From Neoalteromonas arenosi (GTDB lineage Bacteria; Pseudomonadota; Gammaproteobacteria; Enterobacterales; Alteromonadaceae): a stretch of 64,000 nucleotides of DNA. A program made the position numbers and the translations under genes. Positions 43,629-52,448 of this stretch are shown piece after piece (the stretch's first letter is position 1; each line of letters starts with the position of its first letter). Where the stretch lies: assembly GCF_030362855.1 (NCBI RefSeq), contig NZ_JAUCBP010000006.1, positions 388,336 through 452,335 of the forward strand, read 5' to 3'. The notes under the pieces are model-generated. The model did no database searches. It was not told where the DNA came from and saw nothing but the letters and a program-made list of their open reading frames with translations.

Positions 43629-43701
43629 TGTATTAGTAACTACTTCCGTCAAAACAGTTCAAATTAAAAGTCCGTCATCCCGAATTTGAAAGACAGTATT
43701 T

Positions 43702-43727
43702 GTGAATATAATGTAATAAGTATTCAC
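43702..43727. promoter_or_regulatory. candidate operator in the divergent promoter region
   Basis: Inverted repeat GTGAATA-N12-TATTCAC between the Gfo/Idh/MocA gene and the AraC-type regulator. A two-turn spacing of half-sites and the location suggest a regulator binding site, most simply for the adjacent regulator. Inferred only. Confidence 0.45.
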
Positions 43728-43817
43728 GATAAGTCCCCAAAAGGTTAATAAAAATTCGGTTTTGTATGCAACATTTTCGGCGTATCATAGAAAAACGCTA
43801 TTATCATCAACACCGTA

Positions 43818-44576
43818 ATGACCGTTGAATTAAAACAAAAATGTACTGAGTTTCTTGCCAATATCGGTGCGACTGAACTCATCGACATGTTCGATTTAGT
43901 ACCCAACACACTATTTTGGATTAAGGACAAAGAGTCTCGCTTTATTCATGCAAATCAGGTATTTATTGACCATAGCGGTATGCAATGCCTTTCAAGGGTC
44001 GTCGGCCAAACTGACTACGCGATATCACCACCGCACTTGGCACGGCAATACATTTTAGATGATCAAAAAGTCATGACCGGCGAAGTTGTCACAAATCGTG
44101 TGGAGCTCAATATGCTGTATTCAGGCACATTGGGCTGGTACTCAACGTCTAAGCGTCCATTGCACGATATTACTGGAGATATTGTTGGCACCTATGGATT
44201 TACTCATCAGCTCGAGCGCACCTCACAAGCCCTCAACAGTATTGAAGCAGTCAAAATTCCCGTGGAATATGTTCGCAAAAATTATCACCGTCCAATCGCT
44301 ATCGATGAATTGGCTAAGGTATCATTTCTGTCTGTGAGTGCTCTTGAGCGCCGCTTTAAAAAACATTTAGGTAAGACACCAAAACAATTTATCAATGAGA
44401 TTCGATTGGAAAACGCTCGCCGCTTGCTGATCGATACCAAGCTGCCCATCGTAGATATTGCATTCCAGTGTGGGTTTGCGGAGCACAGTTACTTTAGCCG
44501 GCAATTTAGATTAATGTTCGAAGTTTTGCCTTCGGTTATGCGCGAGCAAATGCAACAAAAAAACCTTGAGACCTAA
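43818..44576 (+). CDS. AraC family transcriptional regulator with N-terminal PAS domain
   Basis: 252-residue regulator. About residues 23-130 form a PAS fold (LFWIKDKESRFIHANQVFIDHSG...YGFTHQL). About 150-245 form the AraC double helix-turn-helix with IAIDELAKVSFLSVSALERRFKKHLGKTPKQFINEIRLENARRLL and the second helix IAFQCGFAEHSYFSRQF. It likely senses a small ligand from the pathway and controls the divergent sugar operon. Orientation and the intergenic inverted repeat support this. The ligand is unknown. Confidence 0.9.
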   Translation: MTVELKQKCTEFLANIGATELIDMFDLVPNTLFWIKDKESRFIHANQVFIDHSGMQCLSRVVGQTDYAISPPHLARQYILDDQKVMTGEVVTNRVELNMLYSGTLGWYSTSKRPLHDITGDIVGTYGFTHQLERTSQALNSIEAVKIPVEYVRKNYHRPIAIDELAKVSFLSVSALERRFKKHLGKTPKQFINEIRLENARRLLIDTKLPIVDIAFQCGFAEHSYFSRQFRLMFEVLPSVMREQMQQKNLET

Positions 44577-44701
44577 TCGGGAAACTCGACACCACTTGAC
44601 TCTCGGTACACTGACCCCAATGTAGACATTGTGAGGCAAGCAAAGTGCATGTATTAGCATCTCGACAATTAAAAGTTAAACCAGTTTAGAGCGGACTCTC
44701 A

Positions 44702-45313
44702 ATGGCCAATTCTGATGACAATTTTTCTTTTGCTGATGCACTCAGTGAAGAGCTCGGTGAAATTAAACCTCTGGCGCAAGAAGATTCTGCAGCGGCAGCG
44801 GTAATGGAACAAAAACGTGATAAAGACGTGTTGGCCAAGCAATTAAAACGCGCCGCGATAATGGCTCTAGATGAAAATGATACTAATCCATTAAGTGTGT
44901 CATTGCGCCTTGCTGTTAAGCCAGATGATATGCTCAGCTATAAGCGTTCAGGCATTCAAGATGGCGTGTTTAAAAACCTTCGACTTGGCAAGTATGCCCT
45001 TGAAGGGACAATTGAGTTGCAACGCATGCGAATTGAAGAAGCCCGAAAAGTACTTTATTTGCAGGTCCAAAAACTGCATCAAAAAGGTGTGCGAGCGATT
45101 TTGGTAAAGCACGGCCGCGGCGAACACAGTAAGCCGATTCCTGCACTGTGCAAAAGTTATGTGTATCAGTGGTTACAGGAATTACCTGAAGTGATTGCTT
45201 TCCACTCGGCACTACCGCGCCATGGCAGTTTGGCATCGACTTACGTGTTGCTGAAAAAACACGCCGATCAAAAACAAATTAACCGCGAACGTCTGTATAA
45301 ACGCCAAGGTTAG
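44702..45313 (+). CDS. smrA: Smr domain protein, SmrA-like endonuclease
   Basis: 203-residue protein with a C-terminal Smr domain: VRAILVKHGRGEHSKPIPALCKSYVYQWLQELPEVIAFHSALPRHGSLASTYVLL. The N-terminal region is acidic and helical (FADALSEELGEIKPL). This layout matches gammaproteobacterial SmrA/YdaL, a nicking endonuclease-type protein. It stands alone, downstream of the sugar cluster regulator. The cellular role is uncertain; family assignment is good. Confidence 0.88.
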   Translation: MANSDDNFSFADALSEELGEIKPLAQEDSAAAAVMEQKRDKDVLAKQLKRAAIMALDENDTNPLSVSLRLAVKPDDMLSYKRSGIQDGVFKNLRLGKYALEGTIELQRMRIEEARKVLYLQVQKLHQKGVRAILVKHGRGEHSKPIPALCKSYVYQWLQELPEVIAFHSALPRHGSLASTYVLLKKHADQKQINRERLYKRQG

Positions 45314-45340
45314 CATTTGTTTCAATTAATGAGGGGAGTT

Positions 45341-45499
45341 TTATTGCTCTGAGCTTACAACAGTAACAGCGTTCGTCTCTGTTTGTTGAACAGCTCTAGC
45401 TTCAGAACGTGCTGAAGTACTGAATACAGCCATTAAGATCATTGCTGCGACCGCGACTGCTACGCCAGTCAAACCAAAACCGCGACTTGAACGATTCAT
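45341..45499 (-). CDS. small single-pass membrane or secreted protein (hypothetical)
   Basis: 52-codon frame starting ATG at 45499: Met-Asn-Arg-Ser-Ser-Arg, then hydrophobic GFGLTGVAVAVAAMILMAVF, then STSARSEARAVQQTETNAV. It looks like a signal anchor or a cleaved signal peptide with an SAR/ARA-type site, followed by a short tail. The ribosome-binding sequence is weak (AAGAGACGAAT). It occupies the gap between smrA and purL. No family recognised. Confidence 0.45.
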   Translation of the reverse strand: MNRSSRGFGLTGVAVAVAAMILMAVFSTSARSEARAVQQTETNAVTVVSSEQ

Positions 45500-45631
45500 A
45501 TTCGTCTCTTATTTTTGTTGTAAAGAATTAAACACCGATCGCATTTAGCGATCACAACTGCGCATCCGAGCTCTTAATCCTGAATTTCTTATGGTAGAAC
45601 ATTAAGTTAGGAAAAAACAATGGGCAGATGC

Positions 45632-45662
45632 CATTTTTTTGACCGGTTTGGCCAAAAAAATG
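45632..45662. repeat. 13-base inverted repeat with T7/A7 arms
   Basis: CATTTTTTTGACC / GGCCAAAAAAATG around a 5-base centre, one mismatch. The T-run precedes and the A-run follows the GC core on both strands, the reverse of an intrinsic terminator. Between the small gene at 45341 and the purL stop at 45696; the rest of this 382-base gap holds nothing else I recognise. Confidence 0.7.
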
Positions 45663-45695
45663 ACATATTTGATGAAAAATGCACTAATTCAGCAA

Positions 45696-48600
45696 TTAGC
45701 CGACGAATTTACGCGCATTTCGGAACATTCTCATCCACGGACTGTCTTCCTGCCAATCACTTGGATGCCAAGAGTTACTCACCGTGCGGAATACACGCTC
45801 AGGGTGAGGCATCATAATTGTGGCGCGGCCATCGGTTGAAGTAAACGCGGTAACACCTTGAGCAGATCCATTTGGGTTAGCTGGGTATTGCTCAGTCGGT
45901 TTGCCATAGTTATCAACGTATCGTCCGCTCAGCATACCGTTTGCCTGTAAAGCACTCGGCGCTATGCCACTTGCGAATTCTGCACGTCCTTCACCGTGCG
46001 AAACAGCGATAGGCATGCGCGAACCCGCCATATCGGCAAACAATACCGATTTAGACTCAGTGATTTCAATCATTGCAGCACGGGCTTCAAAACGCTCAGA
46101 TCGGTTGGTCACAAAATGCGGCCATAACTCTGCGCCTGGGATCAAGGACTTGAGATTTGAAAGCATCTGACAACCATTACAAACACCTAACGAAAACGTT
46201 TCGTCGCGAGCGAAGAACTGCGCAAATTGCTGACGCGCATGGTCATTAAACAAAATTGATTTCGCCCAACCTTCCCCTGCGCCGAGTACGTCACCATAAC
46301 TAAAACCACCACAGGCAACCAGACCGCTGAAGTTGGCCAGGTCAATGCGACCCGATAACACATCACTCATATGAACATCAATTGCCGCAAAACCTGCCCG
46401 ATCGAATGCGGCTGCCATCTCGACGTGAGAGTTAACCCCTTGCTCACGCAAGACTGCAACTTTGGGACGCACACCAGTCGCTATATACGGTGCAGCCACA
46501 TCTTCGTTGATATCGAACGTCAAGTGCGCATGTAAACCAGGATCGTCAACATCAGTCTTAATTGCAAGTTCTTGCTCAGCGCATTCAGGATTGTCTCGTA
46601 GCGACTGCATGTGGTGCGTAGTTGCTGCCCATAATTTGCGATAGTGCACACGGGGCTTATCAATCAGTAAATTGCCGTTCTGTTCAAAACAGATTTGATC
46701 GCGAGTATTAGTTGTACCGATCACGCTGACACATTCAGCCAATCCCGCATCGCTAAATATCTGCATAACAGTTTCTAAGTCGCCACCACGCACTTGCACG
46801 ACGCCGCCGACTTCTTCGTTGTATAACCAACTTAGCGCATCACCGGAAGGGATAGTAATGTCTAGTCCCGTTTTACCTGCAAACGCCATTTCAACAAGCG
46901 TTGTAAACACACCACCATCAGAGCGATCGTGGTAAGCAAGTGCCAACTTATTGGCCACCAACGATTGTACCGCGTTGAAGTAACTAGCTAGTAATTGAGG
47001 ATTATCGACATCTGCTGGAGCATCACCGAGTTGACTATATACTTGCGCGAGACAACTAGCGCCCATGCGCTGCTTACCCAAATCGATAAGTAGCAACTCA
47101 GTGTCGGCTTCGGTGTGCAATTGTGGTGTAAGCGTATTACGCACATCCCGGACTGCAGCAAAGGCGGATATAACCAGTGACAACGGTGCTGTAACCGCTT
47201 TTTCTTGATCGTCGTCTTGCCATTTGGTTTTCATCGACATTGAATCTTTACCAACCGGGATTGTAAGGCCCAATGCCGGACATAGTTCTTCACCTACCGC
47301 TTTCACCGCAGCATATAGACCAGCGTCTTCGCCAGGGTGACCGGCAGCAGCCATCCAGTTAGCGGATAATTTTATTCGCTTGATGTCACCGATATCGCTG
47401 GCAGCAATGTTAGTCAGCGCTTCAGCAACTGCCATCCGCGCTGATGCGGCATGATCAAGCAAGGCAATAGGCGTCCGCTCACCCATTGCCATAGACTCTC
47501 CGTGATAGCTGTCGAACGCACTGGTTGTCACTGCAACATCAGCCACAGGAACCTGCCATGGACCAACCATTTGGTCACGCGCAACCATACCCGTAACAGA
47601 ACGGTCACCGATTGTTATCAAGAACGTTTTTTCCGCAATCGTGGGTAGTTGCATTAGGCGTTCCGCAGCCTCAGCCACGTCTATTTGGTCAGTTTTAAGT
47701 GGTTGTGGGTTAACTGTCTGAGTCGTTACATCACGATGCATTTTCGGTGGTTTGCCCAACAAGACAGATAGCGGCATATCAATGGGTTTATTGCCAAAGT
47801 GACTATCGGTTAGGGTCAAATGACGTGATTCAGTCGCCTCGCCCACGATTGCATACTGTGCGCGTTCACGGGCGCAAATCGATTCAAACAATGCCAAGTT
47901 CTCTGGCGCTACTGCTAATACATACCGTTCTTGCGATTCGTTACACCAAATCTCCAGCGGTGACATTCCCGGTTCATCACTTGCGACATTGCGCAGTTCA
48001 AAATTACCACCGCGCTCACCGTCATTAACCAATTCCGGGAATGCATTTGACAATCCACCGGCGCCCACATCATGGATGAATTGGATCGGGTTCTCATCAC
48101 CAAGCTGCCAACATTTGTCGATGACTTCCTGACAACGACGCTCCATCTCTGGGTTGTCGCGCTGCACCGACGCAAAGTCGAGGTCTTCACTGGATTGGCC
48201 TGACGCCATAGAAGACGCTGCACCACCACCTAGGCCGATGTTCATTGCCGGTCCACCTAAGGCGATTAGCTTGGCTCCGACGGTAATTTCGCCTTTTTGG
48301 GTGTGTTGGCGGCGGATGTTACCCAAACCACCTGCGAGCATAATAGGTTTGTGGTAACCGCGTACCTCCACACCATTAAAGCTATCGACCTCTTGTTCAA
48401 AGGTACGGAAATACCCAAGTAGATTCGGGCGGCCAAACTCATTATTAAAAGCGGCACCACCTAACGGACCATCAATCATGATATCCAACGCGCTGACGAT
48501 GCGCGAGGGTTTGCCATACTCGCGCTCCCATGGCTGGTTAAATCCAGGGATTGCCAAGTTACTGACCGTAAAACCGACTAAGCCCGCTTTGGGTTTAGAC

Positions 48601-49574
48601 CCCCGTCCTGTCGCACCTTCATCGCGGATCTCACCACCCGATCCAGTCGCCGCACCAGCAAAGGGTGAAATTGCTGTAGGGTGATTATGCGTCTCAACCT
48701 TCATAAGAATATCGATCGGCTCATGATGGTATTGATACTCTAGGCCGTCATTACTGGGGAAAAATCGTCCTGCGTCCCAGCCATGCATTACCGCAGCATT
48801 GTCTTTATAGGCAGAGGTTACATATTCTGGATGGCTTTCGAAGGTGTTTTTAATCATTTTAAACAGCGACTTGCGCTGATTCTCGCCATCGATCGTCCAA
48901 TCGGCATTGAATATTTTATGACGACAGTGCTCTGAATTAGCTTGCGCGAACATGTAGAGTTCAATGTCGTTGGGGTTGCGCTTCAGCTCACTAAAGCTGC
49001 TAAATAAGTAATCGATTTCGTCATCGGCGAGCGCTAGTCCCATGGTTTGGTTCGCGTCAATCAGTGCTTGCTTACCCGCCCCCAAAATATCAACCGACTT
49101 CAATGGTGCAGGTTCTGCGGTTTGAAACAGTTGCTCAGCGTCGTCGATGTCTGCATGTACGGTCTCAGTCATGCGGTCGTGGATTAAACCCATCACGACT
49201 TGGCGTTGTTCATCTGTCAAGTACTCTTCAGTTTCGAAGTAGTATGCACAGCCGCGTTCGATGCGGTGTATGATCGCCAGGCCACAATTATGAGCAATAT
49301 CAGTAGCCTTTGATGCCCAGGGTGAAATCGTCCCCAAACGCGGCGTAACGAAAAATAATTCACCAACGTGCGCCGTTTCGGCGCGTTTAGGTCCATAAAC
49401 CAGCAATTGATTAAGCTTGTCAAGCTGAGCGTCAGATAACGATTCTTCGAGGTCGACCAAGTGAACCCACTCAGTGGTCAATGTGGTGACATTGATTCCC
49501 TGAGCAATGAGTTGCTTGATGATTTTTTGCAGCCTAAAATCGGAAAGTGCTGGAGCGCCACGCAGTACTAGCAT
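45696..49574 (-). CDS. purL: phosphoribosylformylglycinamidine synthase PurL
   Basis: 1292-residue large-type FGAM synthase of purine biosynthesis (FGAR + ATP + glutamine to FGAM). In order: an N-terminal PurS-like domain, a linker, two AIR-synthase-like halves ([29 protein letters not shown] is the ATP-site signature), and a C-terminal glutaminase domain with the nucleophile Cys in [12 protein letters not shown]. Length matches E. coli PurL (1295). It is divergent from mltF, as in E. coli. Confidence 0.97.
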   Translation of the reverse strand: MLVLRGAPALSDFRLQKIIKQLIAQGINVTTLTTEWVHLVDLEESLSDAQLDKLNQLLVYGPKRAETAHVGELFFVTPRLGTISPWASKATDIAHNCGLAIIHRIERGCAYYFETEEYLTDEQRQVVMGLIHDRMTETVHADIDDAEQLFQTAEPAPLKSVDILGAGKQALIDANQTMGLALADDEIDYLFSSFSELKRNPNDIELYMFAQANSEHCRHKIFNADWTIDGENQRKSLFKMIKNTFESHPEYVTSAYKDNAAVMHGWDAGRFFPSNDGLEYQYHHEPIDILMKVETHNHPTAISPFAGAATGSGGEIRDEGATGRGSKPKAGLVGFTVSNLAIPGFNQPWEREYGKPSRIVSALDIMIDGPLGGAAFNNEFGRPNLLGYFRTFEQEVDSFNGVEVRGYHKPIMLAGGLGNIRRQHTQKGEITVGAKLIALGGPAMNIGLGGGAASSMASGQSSEDLDFASVQRDNPEMERRCQEVIDKCWQLGDENPIQFIHDVGAGGLSNAFPELVNDGERGGNFELRNVASDEPGMSPLEIWCNESQERYVLAVAPENLALFESICARERAQYAIVGEATESRHLTLTDSHFGNKPIDMPLSVLLGKPPKMHRDVTTQTVNPQPLKTDQIDVAEAAERLMQLPTIAEKTFLITIGDRSVTGMVARDQMVGPWQVPVADVAVTTSAFDSYHGESMAMGERTPIALLDHAASARMAVAEALTNIAASDIGDIKRIKLSANWMAAAGHPGEDAGLYAAVKAVGEELCPALGLTIPVGKDSMSMKTKWQDDDQEKAVTAPLSLVISAFAAVRDVRNTLTPQLHTEADTELLLIDLGKQRMGASCLAQVYSQLGDAPADVDNPQLLASYFNAVQSLVANKLALAYHDRSDGGVFTTLVEMAFAGKTGLDITIPSGDALSWLYNEEVGGVVQVRGGDLETVMQIFSDAGLAECVSVIGTTNTRDQICFEQNGNLLIDKPRVHYRKLWAATTHHMQSLRDNPECAEQELAIKTDVDDPGLHAHLTFDINEDVAAPYIATGVRPKVAVLREQGVNSHVEMAAAFDRAGFAAIDVHMSDVLSGRIDLANFSGLVACGGFSYGDVLGAGEGWAKSILFNDHARQQFAQFFARDETFSLGVCNGCQMLSNLKSLIPGAELWPHFVTNRSERFEARAAMIEITESKSVLFADMAGSRMPIAVSHGEGRAEFASGIAPSALQANGMLSGRYVDNYGKPTEQYPANPNGSAQGVTAFTSTDGRATIMMPHPERVFRTVSNSWHPSDWQEDSPWMRMFRNARKFVG

Positions 49575-49726
49575 AGAGTAGATTCTCTGACATTTTTGGG
49601 CGCTTCACCTTGATCATTAAGAGGCAATTAGGCGCCAACGTTGATAACGAAAAGTGTAGGCGCGGAGTATATCTGATTAGGGTATTGTTGATAAGTCCGG
49701 ATTGCGAAGGGAAGTAAAAAAAGTCC

Positions 49727-51145
49727 ATGCAACTAGTGAGATTTGTTTTTTTTCAGGGTTTTTACCTGTTCATCGCTGCACTGATGCTCGGTTGTGGATC
49801 ACAACAACCGCCATCATCTTTGCAGCGTGTTCTGGATGAAGGCGTGTTGAAAGTTGGCACGAATTACGGCCGGACGACCTATTACCACGGTGTGGTTGGA
49901 CGAGAGGGGTTCGAATATGAGCTCGCTAAAGGCTTCGCTGACTATCTCGGTGTGGAGTTGGAAGTATTCCCCTACTACTCACTAAATGATCTCTTTCCGC
50001 AGTTGGCCCAGCGCAACGTGGATATCATTGCTGCCGGTATCACAATGACGCCTCAGCGTATGGCGCAATTTAATTTTGGTCCTGCGTATCAGGATGTGAG
50101 TCAAAAAGTCGTGTATCTGCAAGGGCGCGAGCGCCCGCGCAATTTATCTCAGCTCAACGGCAATATGTTGGTCGTTAGCGGTAGTAGTCATGCTGAAACC
50201 CTTACGCGCTTAGATCTACCTGCAACACTAAACTGGCAACAGACCGATGAGCGTGATGCTGAAGAACTGCTTGAGTTGGTGGCGCAAGGTGAACTCGATT
50301 ACACAGTCGCCGATTCCAATATCCTTGCCGTTGTAAGACGTCGCTATCCGCAATTGAGTATCGGCTTCACTTTGATGGATGAGCAAGGTGTTGGCTGGGC
50401 TGTCAATACCCAAGGTGATGATGGTCTGCGTGCCGCACTCATCGAATATTTCGGTACCATTCGCGAAAATGGCACCTTTACCGTCTTACAAGATAAATAC
50501 TTTGGTCACGTGCAAAACTTTGATTACGTCGACACACGAGAATTTATTCGTGCAACAGAGTCTACGTTACCGCAGTTTATTCCATTGTTTCAGAAACACG
50601 CGGGCGATCTCGACTGGCGTTTAGTTGCTGCAATGAGTTATCAGGAAAGTCATTGGGATCCAAAAGCGAAATCACCGACAGGCGTGCGTGGTATGATGAT
50701 GCTCACGCTCGCGACTGCGAAGGATATGAACGTAGATTCTCGCTTGGACGCAGAGCAAAGTATTCGTGGTGGCGCACAGTATTTTGCCAGTTTGTTGCGC
50801 CGCGTTCCTGCTCGCATCCAAGACCCCGACAAAACCTGGCTAGCCTTAGCCGCTTATAATATCGGCCTCGGTCACCTTGAAGATGCACGGGTGTTGACTC
50901 AGCGCGGTGGCGGCAACCCCGATATGTGGGTTGATGTCAAACAACACCTGCCGCTGTTACGCCAGAAAAAGTTCTATAAAACGACCCGCTACGGATATGC
51001 GCGCGGCGACGAAGCCGTCGCTTACGTGGACAATATCCGCCGTTATTATGACACCCTTGTTTGGTTAGACGAGCAAGAGCGACTGAGTGCAGTATCTGAC
51101 AGCACTACAGCACGTGTTGTGGTTGATAGTTCGTCACAAAATTGA
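49727..51145 (+). CDS. mltF: membrane-bound lytic murein transglycosylase F
   Basis: 472-residue periplasmic lipoprotein-type transglycosylase. The hydrophobic N-terminus ends in LMLGC (Cys23). A solute-binding family 3 domain covers about 35-265 (VLKVGTNYGRTTYYHG...). A lytic transglycosylase domain follows with catalytic Glu307 in AAMSYQESHWDPKAKSPTGVRG, then LALAAYNIGLGHLEDAR. It cleaves murein glycan strands. The purL/mltF/tadA order is conserved in gammaproteobacteria. Confidence 0.95.
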   Translation: MQLVRFVFFQGFYLFIAALMLGCGSQQPPSSLQRVLDEGVLKVGTNYGRTTYYHGVVGREGFEYELAKGFADYLGVELEVFPYYSLNDLFPQLAQRNVDIIAAGITMTPQRMAQFNFGPAYQDVSQKVVYLQGRERPRNLSQLNGNMLVVSGSSHAETLTRLDLPATLNWQQTDERDAEELLELVAQGELDYTVADSNILAVVRRRYPQLSIGFTLMDEQGVGWAVNTQGDDGLRAALIEYFGTIRENGTFTVLQDKYFGHVQNFDYVDTREFIRATESTLPQFIPLFQKHAGDLDWRLVAAMSYQESHWDPKAKSPTGVRGMMMLTLATAKDMNVDSRLDAEQSIRGGAQYFASLLRRVPARIQDPDKTWLALAAYNIGLGHLEDARVLTQRGGGNPDMWVDVKQHLPLLRQKKFYKTTRYGYARGDEAVAYVDNIRRYYDTLVWLDEQERLSAVSDSTTARVVVDSSSQN

Positions 51146-51250
51146 AAACTTATCGCGCTATCCATGGTCCTATAGAGTAAGGGTTTAAATCCCCCTTTAT
51201 CGTCCCCATATCAAAACCACAAGAAGAGTCCAATAGGAAACCAAAAAGTT

Positions 51251-51403
51251 ATGCGAAGAACTCGTTCAATTCAACGCCAACGCCTGCGCACCAATGCAGC
51301 GAAGCGTTTGATGATGTTTAAAAAAACTAGAAAAAAAATCCTCCAACGCCGCCGCGAGTTTGTGCGCGCCGAGTTAGCTGAACAATGGCAGGTAGCCTGT
51401 TAG
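51251..51403 (+). CDS. small arginine-rich protein (hypothetical)
   Basis: 50-residue frame starting ATG at 51251, very basic: RRTRSIQRQRLRTNAAKRLM, then FKKTRKKILQRRREFVRAE, ending QWQVAC. It overlaps the convergent tadA stop by 4 bases. An AGGAAA lies upstream but 10 or more bases from the start. The charge suggests nucleic-acid or ribosome association. No family recognised; it may also be a chance frame. Confidence 0.45.
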   Translation: MRRTRSIQRQRLRTNAAKRLMMFKKTRKKILQRRREFVRAELAEQWQVAC

Positions 51404-51906
51404 GCATCGCTGTTGCGCATTTCTTTAGCGCGTTTCTTTTCAGCTCTACGCCGTTTAAAAAAAGCCGATATTTGATCAGCGCACAGCTGTTCTTCGACAC
51501 CGCCAATGACGTCAATCTGATGATTTAATAAAGGGTTTTGCACCAGGTTCATCACACTACCGGCACTACCTGTTTTTAAGTCATAGGCACCAAAAATTAG
51601 CGTTGCGATACGCGCATGCACCAGTAACCCCGCACACATCGGACAGGGTTCTAAGGTGACATACAGGCGAGTATCGATCGTTCGATAATTTTGCACATGC
51701 AGGGCAGCCTGTCGAATTGCCATGACCTCAGCATGGCCTGCAGGATCATGCTGGGTAATAGATTGATTCCAGCCTTCGCCAATGACCTCATCACCTTTAA
51801 CAACAACAGCACCAACCGGCACTTCGCCTAGTGCCTCTGCTCTAGCAGCAAGCTGTCGCGCATACCTCATCCAATATTCATGGTTGTGATTATTTTGCTC
51901 ACTCAT
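51400..51906 (-). CDS. tadA: tRNA-specific adenosine deaminase TadA
   Basis: 168-residue zinc deaminase that converts A34 to inosine in tRNA-Arg(ACG). Zinc ligands and catalytic Glu are in HAE (58-60) and PCPMC (Cys88, Cys91). The N-terminal YWMRYARQLAARAEALGEVPVGAVVV is typical. Length matches E. coli TadA (167). The C-terminal tail is Lys/Arg-rich. Its stop overlaps the small basic gene by 4 bases. Confidence 0.96.
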   Translation of the reverse strand: MSEQNNHNHEYWMRYARQLAARAEALGEVPVGAVVVKGDEVIGEGWNQSITQHDPAGHAEVMAIRQAALHVQNYRTIDTRLYVTLEPCPMCAGLLVHARIATLIFGAYDLKTGSAGSVMNLVQNPLLNHQIDVIGGVEEQLCADQISAFFKRRRAEKKRAKEMRNSDA

Positions 51907-52116
51907 TAGTTAAAATCACTAAATCTAGTCGTTGATTTAACCAATGAAATTTCAACAAATTTATACATCATTGTTTTATATAGCTTTTATTTTTGGTAAG
52001 TGTTTTGCAGATTGCTTATGTAAAGTATGGCACATATCTTCGATTTGCGATGTTCTCGTGCAAACGCGATGATAAAGGCTACACTCTGTAAATCAAACAA
52101 TTATGAGGGAATTACC

Positions 52117-52365
52117 ATGAATACAACGGCAATTGCGATAGTCGCTATCATTGCATGGGCGCTGGTGTCGATAACCACCGACCGTAAATCTAAGCGCAAA
52201 AGTAAACAAGACACGCTTAGCAGTGCCGAAAAAGCAGAGATGATTGCGCGTATGGATGCCATGCAAGAACGCATCGAAGTTCTAGAAAAAATCGTAACTG
52301 ACGAAAAGTATGACCTCAACCGCGAGTTTGAAAATCTAAGTAAAGGTTCTGATAAAGCCGCTTAA
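52117..52365 (+). CDS. PspB-like small membrane protein
   Basis: 82-residue protein: one N-terminal membrane helix (about 3-20, TAIAIVAIIAWALVSI), a basic segment RKSKRKSKQ, then a coiled-coil-like helix AEKAEMIARMDAMQERIEVLEKIVTDE. This is the layout of phage-shock protein B, which ends in a similar MRERIQALEAIL-type helix. The start is ATG at 52117 behind GAGGGAATTACC; a longer frame from 52027 lacks a ribosome-binding site. No pspA or pspC is adjacent, so the name is by resemblance only. Confidence 0.65.
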   Translation: MNTTAIAIVAIIAWALVSITTDRKSKRKSKQDTLSSAEKAEMIARMDAMQERIEVLEKIVTDEKYDLNREFENLSKGSDKAA

Positions 52366-52372
52366 TGTTTGA

Positions 52373-52406
52373 AATTCCCCTACCTGAGGCATGCTGTGGG
52401 GGAATT
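52373..52406. other. hairpin between convergent genes
   Basis: AATTCCCC / GGGGAATT, an 8-base inverted repeat with an 18-base loop, in the 83-base gap between the PspB-like gene and the Kef-type gene. No T-run follows on either strand, so termination is uncertain. Confidence 0.5.
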
Positions 52407-52448
52407 ACCACTTTGTTGTCAGTGGCACTGACATAGACTTAGTGCTCG

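Noticed and set aside
44577-44701. Second copy of the tRNA-Arg 3' end as an island boundary
   Set aside because: Searched by eye and not found; no integrase gene seen in the cluster.
51175-51215. Possible tRNA 3' half: GGGTTTAAATCCC followed by CCTTTATCGTCCCCA
   Set aside because: The T-loop-like sequence is suggestive, but no matching acceptor, D or anticodon arm lies upstream within tRNA distance.
52027-52116. 30-residue N-terminal extension of the PspB-like protein
   Set aside because: No ribosome-binding site at 52027; ATG at 52117 has one and starts directly with the membrane helix.
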